A DNA stretch of 42,449 nucleotides from assembly GCF_000235885.1 (NCBI RefSeq), contig NZ_JH379413.1, positions 30,187 to 72,635 of the forward strand, in the 5' to 3' direction. A model generated the notes under the pieces. It was not told the DNA's origin. It was given only the letters and a program-made list of their open reading frames with translations, and did not search any database. Both the position numbers and the translations under genes were made by a program. This stretch comes from Leyella stercorea DSM 18206. GTDB lineage: Bacteria > Bacteroidota > Bacteroidia > Bacteroidales > Bacteroidaceae. Shown here one piece after another: positions 17,001 through 25,447 of this stretch. Each line of letters starts with the position of its first letter. Position 1 is the first letter of the stretch.

Positions 17001-18416
17001 CACTTCCTGCCCGACGAGATACGCTTCTGCAACGACACCATATACGACCGCCACAACAATATAGGCATCGTGACGGGCGGATTGCACCACCACAACTTCT
17101 CCAACTGGACATACGACATCGACGTAGAGGCGCAAAATCTGCTCGCATACGACACACATTCGTTCGACAGCGAGAGTTTCTACGGCACTGCGTACACCAC
17201 CGGCACTTGCCAGATACGCGGAAAGAGCGGCGAGGTGACTATCGACGTGAACGCCACACCAGAGCGCAACAGCATATTGGTGTACAACGCTGCCGACAAC
17301 AGCTCGCTATCGTCGCAGGATTATATACAATGGCGAACACACGAGAAGAAGGATTCGGTTGAAACAGAGAACAATAACAATAATCATGTAAACATAGGCA
17401 CGAACATCAAGCTCAACTTCCTCATCAACTGCACACCCGACGCTACGCTGAAAATCATCATGGACGAAAAGACGGGCGACTACATAAAGCTCAACGGTGA
17501 GGGCGTGCTGTGTGCTACGTATTTCAATAAGGGCACCTTCGACCTCTACGGCAACTACTATGTTGACCACGGAACCTACAAACTGACTATACAGAACATC
17601 ATCAAGAAAGACTTCGAGTTCCTCAGCGGTGGCTCTATAGCGTTCGGAGGCGACCCGTATAACGCCACGCTCGACCTGAGCGCACTCTACGTCGTGAACA
17701 GCGTGAGCCTTGCCGACCTGAACATCGGCAACTCGTTCTCGAACAACAACGTGCGAGTGAACTGCCTGATGAACATCACCGGCACACCGGAGAGTCCGAA
17801 GGTGTCGTTCAACCTCGACATGCCTACACTGTCGAACGATGCAAAACAAATGGTACATAGTCTGCTCAACGCCGAGGAGGAGACCAACCAACAGGTGCTC
17901 TACCTGCTCGCCGTAGGTCGCTTCTACGCACAGAACGACAACAACAACGGAGCATCGACACAGCAGTTCAGCCAAACATCACTCGCAATGCAGAGCTTCC
18001 TTAGCGGAACAATCAGCCAGCAGATAAACACTCTGCTCAGCAGCGTCATAAACAACAACAACTGGAACTTCGGCGCAAACATATCAACTGGCACCGACGG
18101 ATTTTACAACGCTGAGTATGAGGGTATCCTGTCGGGCAAACTGCTCAACAACCGACTGCTCCTGAACGGACAGTTCGGCTATCGCGACAACCCAAACACA
18201 ACAAACAACTTCATCGGCGACTTCGACATGAAGTACCTGTTGTTCCCGAACGGCAACCTGGCTATCAACGTCTACAACAAGACGAACGACCGCTACTTCA
18301 CACGCAACAGCCTCAACACGCAGGGATTGGGCTTGATTATGAAGACCGACTTCAACCGTATATCAGACCTGTTCTTCTGGAAGCGCAGCAAGAAAGCGAA
18401 AGAGAAAAAGAAATAA
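14037..18416 (+). CDS. tamB: TamB-family translocation/assembly protein (DUF490)
   Basis: A 1459-residue protein with an N-terminal membrane anchor (about residues 7-27) followed by a very long run of short amphipathic beta strands, the layout of TamB/AsmA-like bridge proteins. The C-terminal ~350 residues (LNLIINCTPDATLKI-like section, GTYKLTIQNIIKKDFEF, then NGNLAINVYNKTNDRYF) fit the DUF490/TamB domain. TamB spans the periplasm and acts with a BamA-like partner (TamA or TamL) in outer-membrane assembly or lipid transport. No such partner is adjacent here. The start is GTG at 14037, 30 bp after the predicted transcription start; no in-frame ATG lies nearby. Envelope role is from family knowledge. 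Confidence 0.9.
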   Translation: MFKRTIKIIIWTITGLYLTIVTLLHIPFIQNTIGECVGDALSAKLGTKVSIGRVDLGFVNRIIIDDSQMLDQQNKQMLTVSRISVKVNLLALANGQIEITSAQFFGLNANLYKATPETKPNFQFVIDSLASKDTTKQQTPINLQINSLIIRNSSVRYRLLSSASVANRFSPNDIEAQNISAHFIVNRITNDSLNVKVKRLSLNERCGFTLRRLALNAIVSRSGAQIEKLHLELPNSTIESKRIAATYRMNGDAPDMQSLRFEGTLNASRITPHDIACFVPQLRSFDMPLALSIGFNGTGNSLNVSHLNIENIDHSFIFNAKAHVLRNTQTIWHAEVSRLFASNETIGSVYKTITSNELPDIVNRLGDVSLTAKADGTDADGSLSTQLNCATGSIKLTAAKKQKTLRAHVETHKFELGKLLNSDKAGIVSLSLDAQGSSKDNIGVSGSIYDISFNNYTYRNINLKADYINKALNGSATIDDPNLRATVEGLFEHRSPTPHLRVTTDVQTFAPAALNITTKWNGAQFAGTATCDIKGSNINNAEGQIDIADFTMQNADSCYAIRNINVETGFNDGNHFLSLKSDFGTIDLNGHFSYSSIVRSLLNLVADKLPTIPGLEKKPQTDHNDFTINASIQNTEWLQRLLGVPLEIHRPLSLSGELDDRNNSIDLWCDVPSFTYAGTNYRDAYINIESPGDTLKADVRIKKIAQNGKALALKLRAGAFDNHLNTSMEFHNDARRSLSGVLNTSAVFAKNEEGESTAYIDILESRTTIGDTIWHIHPARVTYYKDHLNIDGFHVSHANQEIGIDGTATHSVDDSLTVKLKNVDVNYVLDLINFHSVEFDGRASGTAQLAGIFGKAPLISSDLQVDQFKFEGGRMGTLFAKIGYNSEEGRIEFDAVAEDEGDRRTIIDGYVSPRNKYIDLGIKAEGTRAEFLSGFCDSFMDNIDASINGKVNVVGAFKNINLIGKAKVDGSVRLTALNTTYALRGDSVHFLPDEIRFCNDTIYDRHNNIGIVTGGLHHHNFSNWTYDIDVEAQNLLAYDTHSFDSESFYGTAYTTGTCQIRGKSGEVTIDVNATPERNSILVYNAADNSSLSSQDYIQWRTHEKKDSVETENNNNNHVNIGTNIKLNFLINCTPDATLKIIMDEKTGDYIKLNGEGVLCATYFNKGTFDLYGNYYVDHGTYKLTIQNIIKKDFEFLSGGSIAFGGDPYNATLDLSALYVVNSVSLADLNIGNSFSNNNVRVNCLMNITGTPESPKVSFNLDMPTLSNDAKQMVHSLLNAEEETNQQVLYLLAVGRFYAQNDNNNGASTQQFSQTSLAMQSFLSGTISQQINTLLSSVINNNNWNFGANISTGTDGFYNAEYEGILSGKLLNNRLLLNGQFGYRDNPNTTNNFIGDFDMKYLLFPNGNLAINVYNKTNDRYFTRNSLNTQGLGLIMKTDFNRISDLFFWKRSKKAKEKKK

Positions 18417-18443
18417 CAGCAAACAAGAACAAATAAGCACAAA

Positions 18444-19760
18444 CTATAAGCTACAAAAAAACTTTAGCTTGTCTACCAAGTAAAGAGGCAAGTTGAGCAA
18501 ATCGCCATCTTTCCTCATATTGAGAATAGACAGCCGAATAGACAGTTGAGGGGTATATTGCTTACGATAATAAGCAAGACTCTTCGCTGTCACATTCTTA
18601 TCAGCCTTCACCTCTATTGGTATAATCCGCCCTGTATCTTGCAAGACAAACTCAACCTCTGCCGTATTGCCAGAAGTCCAATAATAATGCTGATTGCCAA
18701 ACTGCCGTACCAAAGACTGCAATACGTAATTCTCCGCTATAACACCTTTAAACTCGGTAAATAAATTATCACCCATCAATACAGTGGTTGCATCAAGATC
18801 GAACTTACGTCCTAACAATCCCACATCATTAAGATAAAGTTTAAACGCATTACTCTTCTTATAAGCCGAAAGAGGCAAACGTGGAGTTTCTATTGCCGAC
18901 ACCCGATACACCAATCCTGCCAAACAAAGCCACTCTATAGCACCCTCATACTCACGTGCTCTTCCACCCTTTTGGATATCAGCATAGCGAAACTTCTTGT
19001 CCTCACGTGCCAATTGGTCTTGCAAATTGCCCCAAACCTGAAACACTCGCGGAATATCCTTATTGCTAATATGCTTAGCAAAATCCAACGAATAAGATTG
19101 CAAAATGGCACCTTGCACAGTCTTTACATCACTCCAATTTCGAGTATCTAAATATGTACTCACAACCTCTGGCATCCCTCCTAAAACTAAATAGACCTTA
19201 TAGGCATCTATCAACTGTTGATGAATCACTTCAGGCACAGCCATTATCTCATCAATCATCTGATAAGCACGATACAATCTTTCGTCAGCAGCTTGAAGAT
19301 ATTCTTCAAACGAAACTGGATAAAGTGTCATAAAATCGACCTTACCAACCGGAAACGAAGAACCAGTACGATTAAGAGCCACACCCAAGAGAGAGCCTGC
19401 ACATACTACTGCATACTCCGGAGCATCCTCGCAAAAATACTTCAAACTGTTTAAAGCCTCATTACACTCCTGTATCTCGTCGAAAATAATAAGTGTGGTT
19501 GAAGGCGAAACGGGCTTTCCTACAATCATTTCCATCAACTTTACGAGTTTTAAGGGCTCTTTAGTGCGCTTAAAATCTTCCTTCACACTTGGCATGGTAT
19601 CGAAGTTGATGTAAACAATGTCCTCAAAACACTCGTTGCCAAACTTCTTTAATGCCCATGACTTACCCACTTGACGTGCACCTTGCAACACCAATGGCTT
19701 ACGACGTGGGCTGTTCTTCCACACCTTCAAAGCATCAATTATATTTCTTTTTATCTCCAT
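18444..19760 (-). CDS. AAA ATPase with DUF4143 nuclease-like C-terminus
   Basis: A 438-residue protein of the AAA_14 plus DUF4143 type, abundant and variable in Bacteroidetes. Walker A is G27ARQVGKS34 and Walker B is LIIFDE (90-95). The C-terminal region ends in E370...P-I-E383-V-K385, a PD-(D/E)XK-like signature seen in DUF4143 proteins. No signal peptide. It stands alone, convergent with tamB and divergent from the next gene, and its lower-GC codon use suggests a separate history. Function is unknown; links to mobile elements or stress have been proposed for relatives but nothing here proves that. Confidence 0.85.
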   Translation of the reverse strand: MEIKRNIIDALKVWKNSPRRKPLVLQGARQVGKSWALKKFGNECFEDIVYINFDTMPSVKEDFKRTKEPLKLVKLMEMIVGKPVSPSTTLIIFDEIQECNEALNSLKYFCEDAPEYAVVCAGSLLGVALNRTGSSFPVGKVDFMTLYPVSFEEYLQAADERLYRAYQMIDEIMAVPEVIHQQLIDAYKVYLVLGGMPEVVSTYLDTRNWSDVKTVQGAILQSYSLDFAKHISNKDIPRVFQVWGNLQDQLAREDKKFRYADIQKGGRAREYEGAIEWLCLAGLVYRVSAIETPRLPLSAYKKSNAFKLYLNDVGLLGRKFDLDATTVLMGDNLFTEFKGVIAENYVLQSLVRQFGNQHYYWTSGNTAEVEFVLQDTGRIIPIEVKADKNVTAKSLAYYRKQYTPQLSIRLSILNMRKDGDLLNLPLYLVDKLKFFCSL

Positions 19761-19821
19761 AGCTTCTCCATTTATATATTATTCTTTACACTCAACACTT
19801 CTCACAAGTGCCAATTTTCGG

Positions 19822-19829
19822 CAAATATA
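19822..19829 (-). promoter_or_regulatory. -7 box (TATATTTG) for the AAA/DUF4143 gene
   Basis: The minus strand reads TATATTTG, 62 bp before the ATG at 19760. The nearest upstream TTTG is 24 bp away, slightly long for a -33. Confidence 0.5.
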
Positions 19830-19972
19830 CACATTTTTGATATTAAAAAGTGGCAAATACGTACGATTTCAATACATTATTAACTTTATTTACCTTATCA
19901 CATCCAACCTCTATAGCAAAGAAAGAGGAATATAAAACAGCAGAATATAGTCGTTTTTCAACCAACTATTTG

Positions 19973-19980
19973 TACCTTTG
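19973..19980 (+). promoter_or_regulatory. -7 box (TACCTTTG) for the HHH/beta-barrel gene
   Basis: TACCTTTG ends in the TTG at 19978 that would otherwise be taken as the start codon of the downstream frame. Reading it as promoter moves the true start to 20002 or 20011. The -33 region is only T-rich. Confidence 0.6.
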
Positions 19981-20001
19981 CAACAAAACCACTACAATCT
20001 A

Positions 20002-22047
20002 ATGACACCTATGAACCGACTCCTCTGCATATCGATCCTTTTAATCCTTGGCGTGCCATGCCTCGCGCAGCAAACCAAGGAACACTCGGCATACGCATGG
20101 TTGCCCCTGTTTGAACAACTCTGCGACTACGACGACATCGAGGAGCACGACATGGAGGACATGTTTGAACAACTCTGCGAACTCGAACAGACACCACTCG
20201 ACCTAAACAAAGCTACGGACGAAGACCTGCTACGCCTCTTCTTCCTGTCGCCCAAACAACGCGAAGACCTCACCGAATATCTCGACCGCTATCGTCCACT
20301 GCGTTCGATAGGCGAACTTGCACTCGTTGAATCTGTCGACCCACTACGCAAACAACTGCTCGAAAGCTTTTGCTTCATCAGCGAAGCGAACGAGGAACGC
20401 CCGTTTCCCACGCTGAAACAGATTGCAAAGTACGGCAAGAACGAGCTGGTGGCAGCTACGCAAGTGCCACTATACGACCGCGAAGGCGACCGCAATGGAT
20501 ACCTCGGATACAAGTATAAACATTGGTTCAGATACACATTCAAATATGGCGACTACGTAAAGGCAGGACTAACAGGAGCGCAAGACGCAGGCGAGCCGTT
20601 CTTCTCCAACTGCAACAAGCTGGGCTACGACCATTATGCCTATTATCTGTTGGTCAGGAAGTTGGGACGATTTAAGGCGATTGCGCTCGGACAATACAAG
20701 CTAAGGCTCGGTTTAGGACTGGCTATGAACACAGGCTTCACGCTCGGAAAGACGGCAACGACAACCATGTCAATACCCACCAACGCCATCACTGCCAACT
20801 CTTCACGCTCAGAGGCTTACTATCTGCAAGGGGCGGCTACGACCATCGGCGTAGCAAAACATCTGGATGCCACGGCATTCGTGTCATACCGCAATGTTGA
20901 TGCCACGCTCAACGCCGACGGCACGGTGAAGACACTGCTGCGCACAGGCTACCACCGCACGCAGAGCGAGATAGAACAACGCCACAACACCTCACAATTC
21001 GTCGCCGGAGGCAACATCAACTGGAAAGCCAACGGTTTACGCATCGGTGCCACAGCCTTCAACACAGCCTTCAACCGCCCACTGAAACCAAACACAGCAC
21101 AAGCCTATCAAAGGTATGCACCTAAAGGTATGAGCTTCTTCAATGCAAGCCTGTACTACGCCTACACCCACTATCGCTTCTGCTTCAATGGCGAAACAGC
21201 AATGAATGGTGACGCTGCCGTAGCCACTCTCAACACCATAACATTCCAAGCTACCAACAATCTGCAACTCACTGCCATACAACGCTTCTACTCTTACCGC
21301 TACCACTCGCTTTTCAGTGCTTCGTTCAGCGACGGCGGACACATACAAAACGAAAACGGAGTGTACGCTGCCATAGCGTGGCATCCAATTGCAAAACTCA
21401 CCCTGACGGCATACACCGACTATGCTTATCACCCTTGGCCACGCTATGGTGTGTCGGATCCGTCACATTCGTGGGACAACATGCTGCAAACCAGTTTCCA
21501 GCCGAATCGCAAATGGACAATCTCAGCACGCTACCGACTGCGTTTACGCCAAAAAGACTACAAAGAAAACGACAAGGCGAAGACCCAATTAGCCGACAAA
21601 AATGAGCAGCGAGCACGCCTCACTGTAGGTTATGAGAGTGGCATCTGGAAAACGAAGACACAGATTGATGCTGCCTATACGCTCATCACCCCACCCCTCT
21701 CTTCAACAATAGTGAGCAAAGGATGGATGGCATTGCAAACAATCGCGGTACGCCTGGGACGTTTCACATTGGCTGCCAACGCTGCTTACTTCCACACCGA
21801 CGACTACGACTCACGGCTATATGCATACGAACGCACCACACTCTACAACTTTTCGTTCCCCTCGTTCTTCGGTGAAGGCATACGTGGTGCGCTATTCTTA
21901 CGCGCCGACATCAATAAAAACCTCGTCTTAATAGCTAAGGCAGGCACAACGAAATACTTCGACCGCAACAGCATATCAAACGCTCTGCAACAGATAAACC
22001 AATCGTACAAGACCGACATCGACCTGCAACTAAAGTGGAAGTTCTAA
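20002..22047 (+). CDS. Envelope protein with helix-hairpin-helix domain and beta-barrel-like C-terminus
   Basis: About 681 residues. The start begins MTPMNRLLCISILLILG; the second ATG at 20011 is equally good. A signal peptide of about 20 residues ends near CLAQQ, so the protein leaves the cytosol. Next is an acidic segment containing the near-repeat MFEQLC/LFEQLC. A ComEA-like helix-hairpin-helix follows (PLDLNKATDEDLLRLFF to YRPLRSIGELALV). The remaining ~550 residues alternate aromatic and polar positions, ending in DIDLQLKWKF with a terminal aromatic, as in outer-membrane barrels. Relatives are annotated only as HHH-domain proteins. An HHH domain in an exported barrel suggests DNA contact or uptake, but that is speculation. 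Confidence 0.8.
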   Translation: MTPMNRLLCISILLILGVPCLAQQTKEHSAYAWLPLFEQLCDYDDIEEHDMEDMFEQLCELEQTPLDLNKATDEDLLRLFFLSPKQREDLTEYLDRYRPLRSIGELALVESVDPLRKQLLESFCFISEANEERPFPTLKQIAKYGKNELVAATQVPLYDREGDRNGYLGYKYKHWFRYTFKYGDYVKAGLTGAQDAGEPFFSNCNKLGYDHYAYYLLVRKLGRFKAIALGQYKLRLGLGLAMNTGFTLGKTATTTMSIPTNAITANSSRSEAYYLQGAATTIGVAKHLDATAFVSYRNVDATLNADGTVKTLLRTGYHRTQSEIEQRHNTSQFVAGGNINWKANGLRIGATAFNTAFNRPLKPNTAQAYQRYAPKGMSFFNASLYYAYTHYRFCFNGETAMNGDAAVATLNTITFQATNNLQLTAIQRFYSYRYHSLFSASFSDGGHIQNENGVYAAIAWHPIAKLTLTAYTDYAYHPWPRYGVSDPSHSWDNMLQTSFQPNRKWTISARYRLRLRQKDYKENDKAKTQLADKNEQRARLTVGYESGIWKTKTQIDAAYTLITPPLSSTIVSKGWMALQTIAVRLGRFTLAANAAYFHTDDYDSRLYAYERTTLYNFSFPSFFGEGIRGALFLRADINKNLVLIAKAGTTKYFDRNSISNALQQINQSYKTDIDLQLKWKF

Positions 22048-22088
22048 CCACAGTTGTGGTGTATATTACACAAATCGCATCGAAACAC

Positions 22089-22119
22089 TTGGCACATCGG
22101 CTATTTTTCAGTAATTTTG
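22089..22119 (+). promoter_or_regulatory. Promoter of the cardiolipin synthase gene
   Basis: TTG at 22089-22091 and TAATTTTG at 22112-22119 with a 20-bp spacer. The ATG at 22145 follows 25 bp later. Confidence 0.7.
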
Positions 22120-22144
22120 CACACTAAAAAGTTGCACATTGAGA

Positions 22145-23413
22145 ATGATTAAACGATACTTATTATTACTGCTTGTGGCTTGTCTGTCGTTCGGTACTTC
22201 AAAGGCACAGACAAGCGATTCGCTTATTGTAAACCGCTTGCGCGCAGAGGGCGTGAAGTTCTCGCACAACAACACGGTAACGCTGCTGATGAACGGACAG
22301 GAGAAATTCGACGACATGTTCCGCGCAATACGCCAAGCACGCAGCAGCGTGCATCTTGAATACTTCAACTTCCGCAACGACTCCATCGCCAACATGCTCT
22401 TCGACCTGCTTGCCGAGAAAGCCAAGGAAGGCGTAGAGGTGCGCGCCCTGTTCGATGCCTTCGGCAACAGCTCGAACAACCGCCCGCTGAAGAAGAAACA
22501 CCTGAAGTCGATACGCAAACGTGGCATCGAGATATACGAGTTCAGCCCACTACGCTTCCCGTGGATTAACCAGGTGTTTCACCGCGACCACCGCAAGATT
22601 GTAATCATCGACGGACAGATAGCCTACACCGGAGGCATGAACGTAGCCGACTACTATATCAACGGCACAAACCAGGTAGGCGAATGGCACGACATGCACT
22701 GTCGCATCGACGGCGACGAGGTGAACACGCTACAAGCCATCTTCCTGCGTATCTGGAACAAAACCGCTAAGCAAAACATACACGGCGCAAAGTACTACCG
22801 AGGCATACGCGGCGGCTATTACTTTGAAGGACTAAAGCCCGACACCTGTCTCACTGCTGGAAAGAAGATGGTTGGCATCATCAACCGCGAACCACGCACC
22901 ACAAACCGCATCATACGCACCTTCTACGAAGGAGCCATCAACGATGCCAAGGACAGCATAAAACTCATTAGCCCTTACTTCACACTCATACCGAAGGTGA
23001 AGAAAGCACTGCGCAAAGCTGCTAAACGTGGCGTGCAGGTAGAAGTAATGATTTCGGAACGCGGCGACATTCCGCTCACACCCGACTGCGTATTCTACAA
23101 CGCACACAAACTGATGAAGCACGGTGTGAAGGTGTGGATATACCGTCCTGGCTTCCACCACACGAAGATAATAATGGTAGACGGCAAGTTCTGCACCGTG
23201 GGCAGCGCAAACCTCGACGCACGCAGTTTGCGCTTCGATTACGAAGAGAATGCCGTCATCATCGACCAATGCACCACCCGACAACTCAACGATATGTTTG
23301 AACGCGACAAGAAGAAGAGCGTTATGCTCACGCCCGAGTATTGGAAGACAGAGCGCACAGGATGGCAAAAGTTTCGCGGATGGTTCGCACATCTGCTCGC
23401 ACCATGGTTGTAA
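22145..23413 (+). CDS. cls: Phospholipase D-type cardiolipin synthase with signal peptide
   Basis: A 422-residue PLD-superfamily protein with two HKD motifs: H149-x-K151-x4-D156 (HRKIVIIDGQIAYTGGMN) and H339-x-K341-x4-D346 (HTKIIMVDGKFCTVGSANLD). Such enzymes join two phosphatidylglycerols into cardiolipin and glycerol. Most bacterial Cls proteins have two N-terminal membrane helices. Here there is a single hydrophobic stretch with a likely cleavage site after SKA (MIKRYLLLLLVACLSFGTSK), suggesting a periplasmic enzyme. I use the ATG at 22145; a TTG six bases earlier is less likely. A different PLD activity is possible, but the motifs and length favour Cls. Confidence 0.88.
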   Translation: MIKRYLLLLLVACLSFGTSKAQTSDSLIVNRLRAEGVKFSHNNTVTLLMNGQEKFDDMFRAIRQARSSVHLEYFNFRNDSIANMLFDLLAEKAKEGVEVRALFDAFGNSSNNRPLKKKHLKSIRKRGIEIYEFSPLRFPWINQVFHRDHRKIVIIDGQIAYTGGMNVADYYINGTNQVGEWHDMHCRIDGDEVNTLQAIFLRIWNKTAKQNIHGAKYYRGIRGGYYFEGLKPDTCLTAGKKMVGIINREPRTTNRIIRTFYEGAINDAKDSIKLISPYFTLIPKVKKALRKAAKRGVQVEVMISERGDIPLTPDCVFYNAHKLMKHGVKVWIYRPGFHHTKIIMVDGKFCTVGSANLDARSLRFDYEENAVIIDQCTTRQLNDMFERDKKKSVMLTPEYWKTERTGWQKFRGWFAHLLAPWL

Positions 23414-23485
23414 CGACAAAAGAATGATACGCAAATTATATAACAGTAATACGCTAAAATATGCACTAATAAGAAAAAATAGTTG

Positions 23486-23493
23486 TAATTTTG
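23486..23493 (+). promoter_or_regulatory. -7 box (TAATTTTG) for the acyltransferase-Stealth operon
   Basis: TAATTTTG lies 29 bp before the ATG at 23523. No clear -33 was seen. It would drive the five co-directional genes through 28074, whose gaps are 35, 30, 12 and 14 bp. Confidence 0.55.
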
Positions 23494-23522
23494 CAAAAAC
23501 AGATTATTAACAAATCGTAAGA

Positions 23523-24389
23523 ATGTATTACTTCATATATTTCATAATAAAGACATTGTCATACATCCCCTTCTGGATGCTATATGCCATATCTGACATC
23601 ATGTATTATCCACTCTACTACGTCATACGTTATCGTAGAGAGATAGTACGCAAGAACCTCACCGAGTCGTTCCCAGAGAAAAGCCTCAGCGAAATAATAA
23701 CGATAGAGAAGAAGTTCTACCGATTCTTTATGGACATGCTCCTTGAGAGCAGTAAAATAGCTTCAATCTCTCCCGACGAGATGAGAAAGAGGATGAAGTT
23801 CGTGAATATAGACAAAACGAACAAACTGCTTGACGAAGGAAAGTCGTTGGCATTCTTCATGGGGCACTTCTGCAACTGGGAGTGGATGACCTCCGTAGGT
23901 CTGTGGATAAAGGACGATGTAGTATGTGCACAGGTATATCACAAACTCATCAACGAGACGTTCGACAAAATCATAAAACAAATGCGTGAGCGCATGGGCA
24001 ATATATGCGTAGAGATGCGACATACGGCACGCTTCGTGGCAAGCATGAAAGCCGAGAACCGGGCGTGCATGGTGGCACTCATTGCCGATCAATCACCCAA
24101 AAGAAAACAAATAAAACACTATGTGAAGTTCCTAAACCACATGGTTCCGGTGCTGGTAGGTCCAGAGAAGATTGCTAATCACTTCGGGTATATGCCTATT
24201 TTCGTAAATGCGAAAAGAGTGAAACGTGGCTACTACGAGTGCGAATTCTCACTGCTACACAATGACCCAACATCACTACCCGATTACAAATTAACAGATT
24301 TATATTTTGAACGCTTAGAAGATGAAATCAGAAAGCACCCCGAGTGTTACCTCTGGACACATAATCGTTTCAAATATGCAAAAAACTAA
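23523..24389 (+). CDS. Lipid A biosynthesis-type lauroyl/myristoyl acyltransferase (LpxL/HtrB family)
   Basis: A 288-residue inner-membrane acyltransferase. The catalytic H-x4-E motif is H115-F-C-N-W-E120 in GHFCNWEW. An N-terminal hydrophobic segment (about 1-35) anchors it, and the C-terminal YLWTHNRFKY is the usual end motif. Family members add a secondary acyl chain to lipid A; related ones acylate other envelope lipids. It is the first gene of a likely operon with Stealth proteins and glycosyltransferases, so it may acylate a precursor in the same glycolipid pathway. That link is inference from gene order. Confidence 0.88.
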   Translation: MYYFIYFIIKTLSYIPFWMLYAISDIMYYPLYYVIRYRREIVRKNLTESFPEKSLSEIITIEKKFYRFFMDMLLESSKIASISPDEMRKRMKFVNIDKTNKLLDEGKSLAFFMGHFCNWEWMTSVGLWIKDDVVCAQVYHKLINETFDKIIKQMRERMGNICVEMRHTARFVASMKAENRACMVALIADQSPKRKQIKHYVKFLNHMVPVLVGPEKIANHFGYMPIFVNAKRVKRGYYECEFSLLHNDPTSLPDYKLTDLYFERLEDEIRKHPECYLWTHNRFKYAKN

Positions 24390-24424
24390 TAACAATTACA
24401 CTACTCATTATTAAATAGATAAAT

Positions 24425-25417
24425 ATGGATATTGATTTTGTGGTTACGTGGGTCAACATGGACGACCCTGAATGGCAGAATGAATTTTCAAAATATTCGG
24501 GCAACAAGGACAACACGAAGAACGGAGTGTCGAAAGCTCGTTTCAGAGACTACGGCTTCCTGAAGTACTGGTTCCGCGGTGTGGAGAAGTTCGCACCCTG
24601 GGTCAGAAAGATACACTTCGTAACAAGCGGACAGAAGCCCGACTGGCTCGACGAGAACAATCCGAAGATACACCTCGTAAGCCATAAGGACTTCATACCC
24701 ACAGAGTTTCTACCTACATACAACTCGGTGGTGATAGAACGCTACATGTACCGCATACCCGGACTGGCGGAGCACTTCGTCTACTTCAACGACGACTTCT
24801 TCATCATCAACCACATTGAAAAGGAGCGTTTCTTCAAGAATGGTCTGCCTTGCGACATAGCTGTATTCACCTACAATCCCTCATGGTCGCAATGGTATGT
24901 GCGCATAAAGAACAACATACGACTCATTAACCGCCACTTCGACAAGAAGGAAGTGATGAAACGCTGGCACGACAAGTGGTTCCACAAGAGCTACGGCACA
25001 AAGGCACGTTGGAACTATCTGCTACGTTTCTATAATAAGTTCATCACGCTACGTGTGCCACACAACGCACAACCCTATCTAAAGAGCACTTTCGAAGAGG
25101 TGTGGGCAAACGAAAGCGACGAACTTACAAGGACTTCCGTGAACCGCTTCCGCGCCTTAGACGACTACACGCCTGAGCTATTCCGTATATGGCAGATATG
25201 CAAGGGCAACTTCGAGCCTTACAACACATATCAGGACACGAAGATGTTCCCACTGATGGTGAAGTCAAAAAAAGCGATAAAAGCTATCTACGAGCAGTCG
25301 TACTCGCTTATCTGCCTGAACGACAACGTACACATACGCCACTACGAGGAGGTGATGGGAAATCTGAGAGATGCTTTCCAGAGCATCCTGCCCGAGAAAT
25401 CGAGCTTCGAACGTTAA
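24425..25417 (+). CDS. Stealth-family sugar-phosphate transferase (copy 1)
   Basis: A 330-residue Stealth protein. The four conserved regions are visible: CR1 MDIDFVVTWVNMDDPEW (1-17); CR2 from RFRDYGFLKYWF (39-50) through FNDDFF (121-126); CR3 VPHNAQPYLKSTF with His213; CR4 around ICLNDN (about residue 300). Stealth enzymes transfer hexose-1-phosphate from a nucleotide sugar to build phosphodiester-linked capsule or surface glycans; GNPTAB in animals is a relative. No signal peptide, so it acts on the cytosolic side. It follows the acyltransferase by 35 bp. Confidence 0.9.
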   Translation: MDIDFVVTWVNMDDPEWQNEFSKYSGNKDNTKNGVSKARFRDYGFLKYWFRGVEKFAPWVRKIHFVTSGQKPDWLDENNPKIHLVSHKDFIPTEFLPTYNSVVIERYMYRIPGLAEHFVYFNDDFFIINHIEKERFFKNGLPCDIAVFTYNPSWSQWYVRIKNNIRLINRHFDKKEVMKRWHDKWFHKSYGTKARWNYLLRFYNKFITLRVPHNAQPYLKSTFEEVWANESDELTRTSVNRFRALDDYTPELFRIWQICKGNFEPYNTYQDTKMFPLMVKSKKAIKAIYEQSYSLICLNDNVHIRHYEEVMGNLRDAFQSILPEKSSFER

Positions 25418-25447
25418 AACCCTACGATTAATCAGAACGATTAGCCT

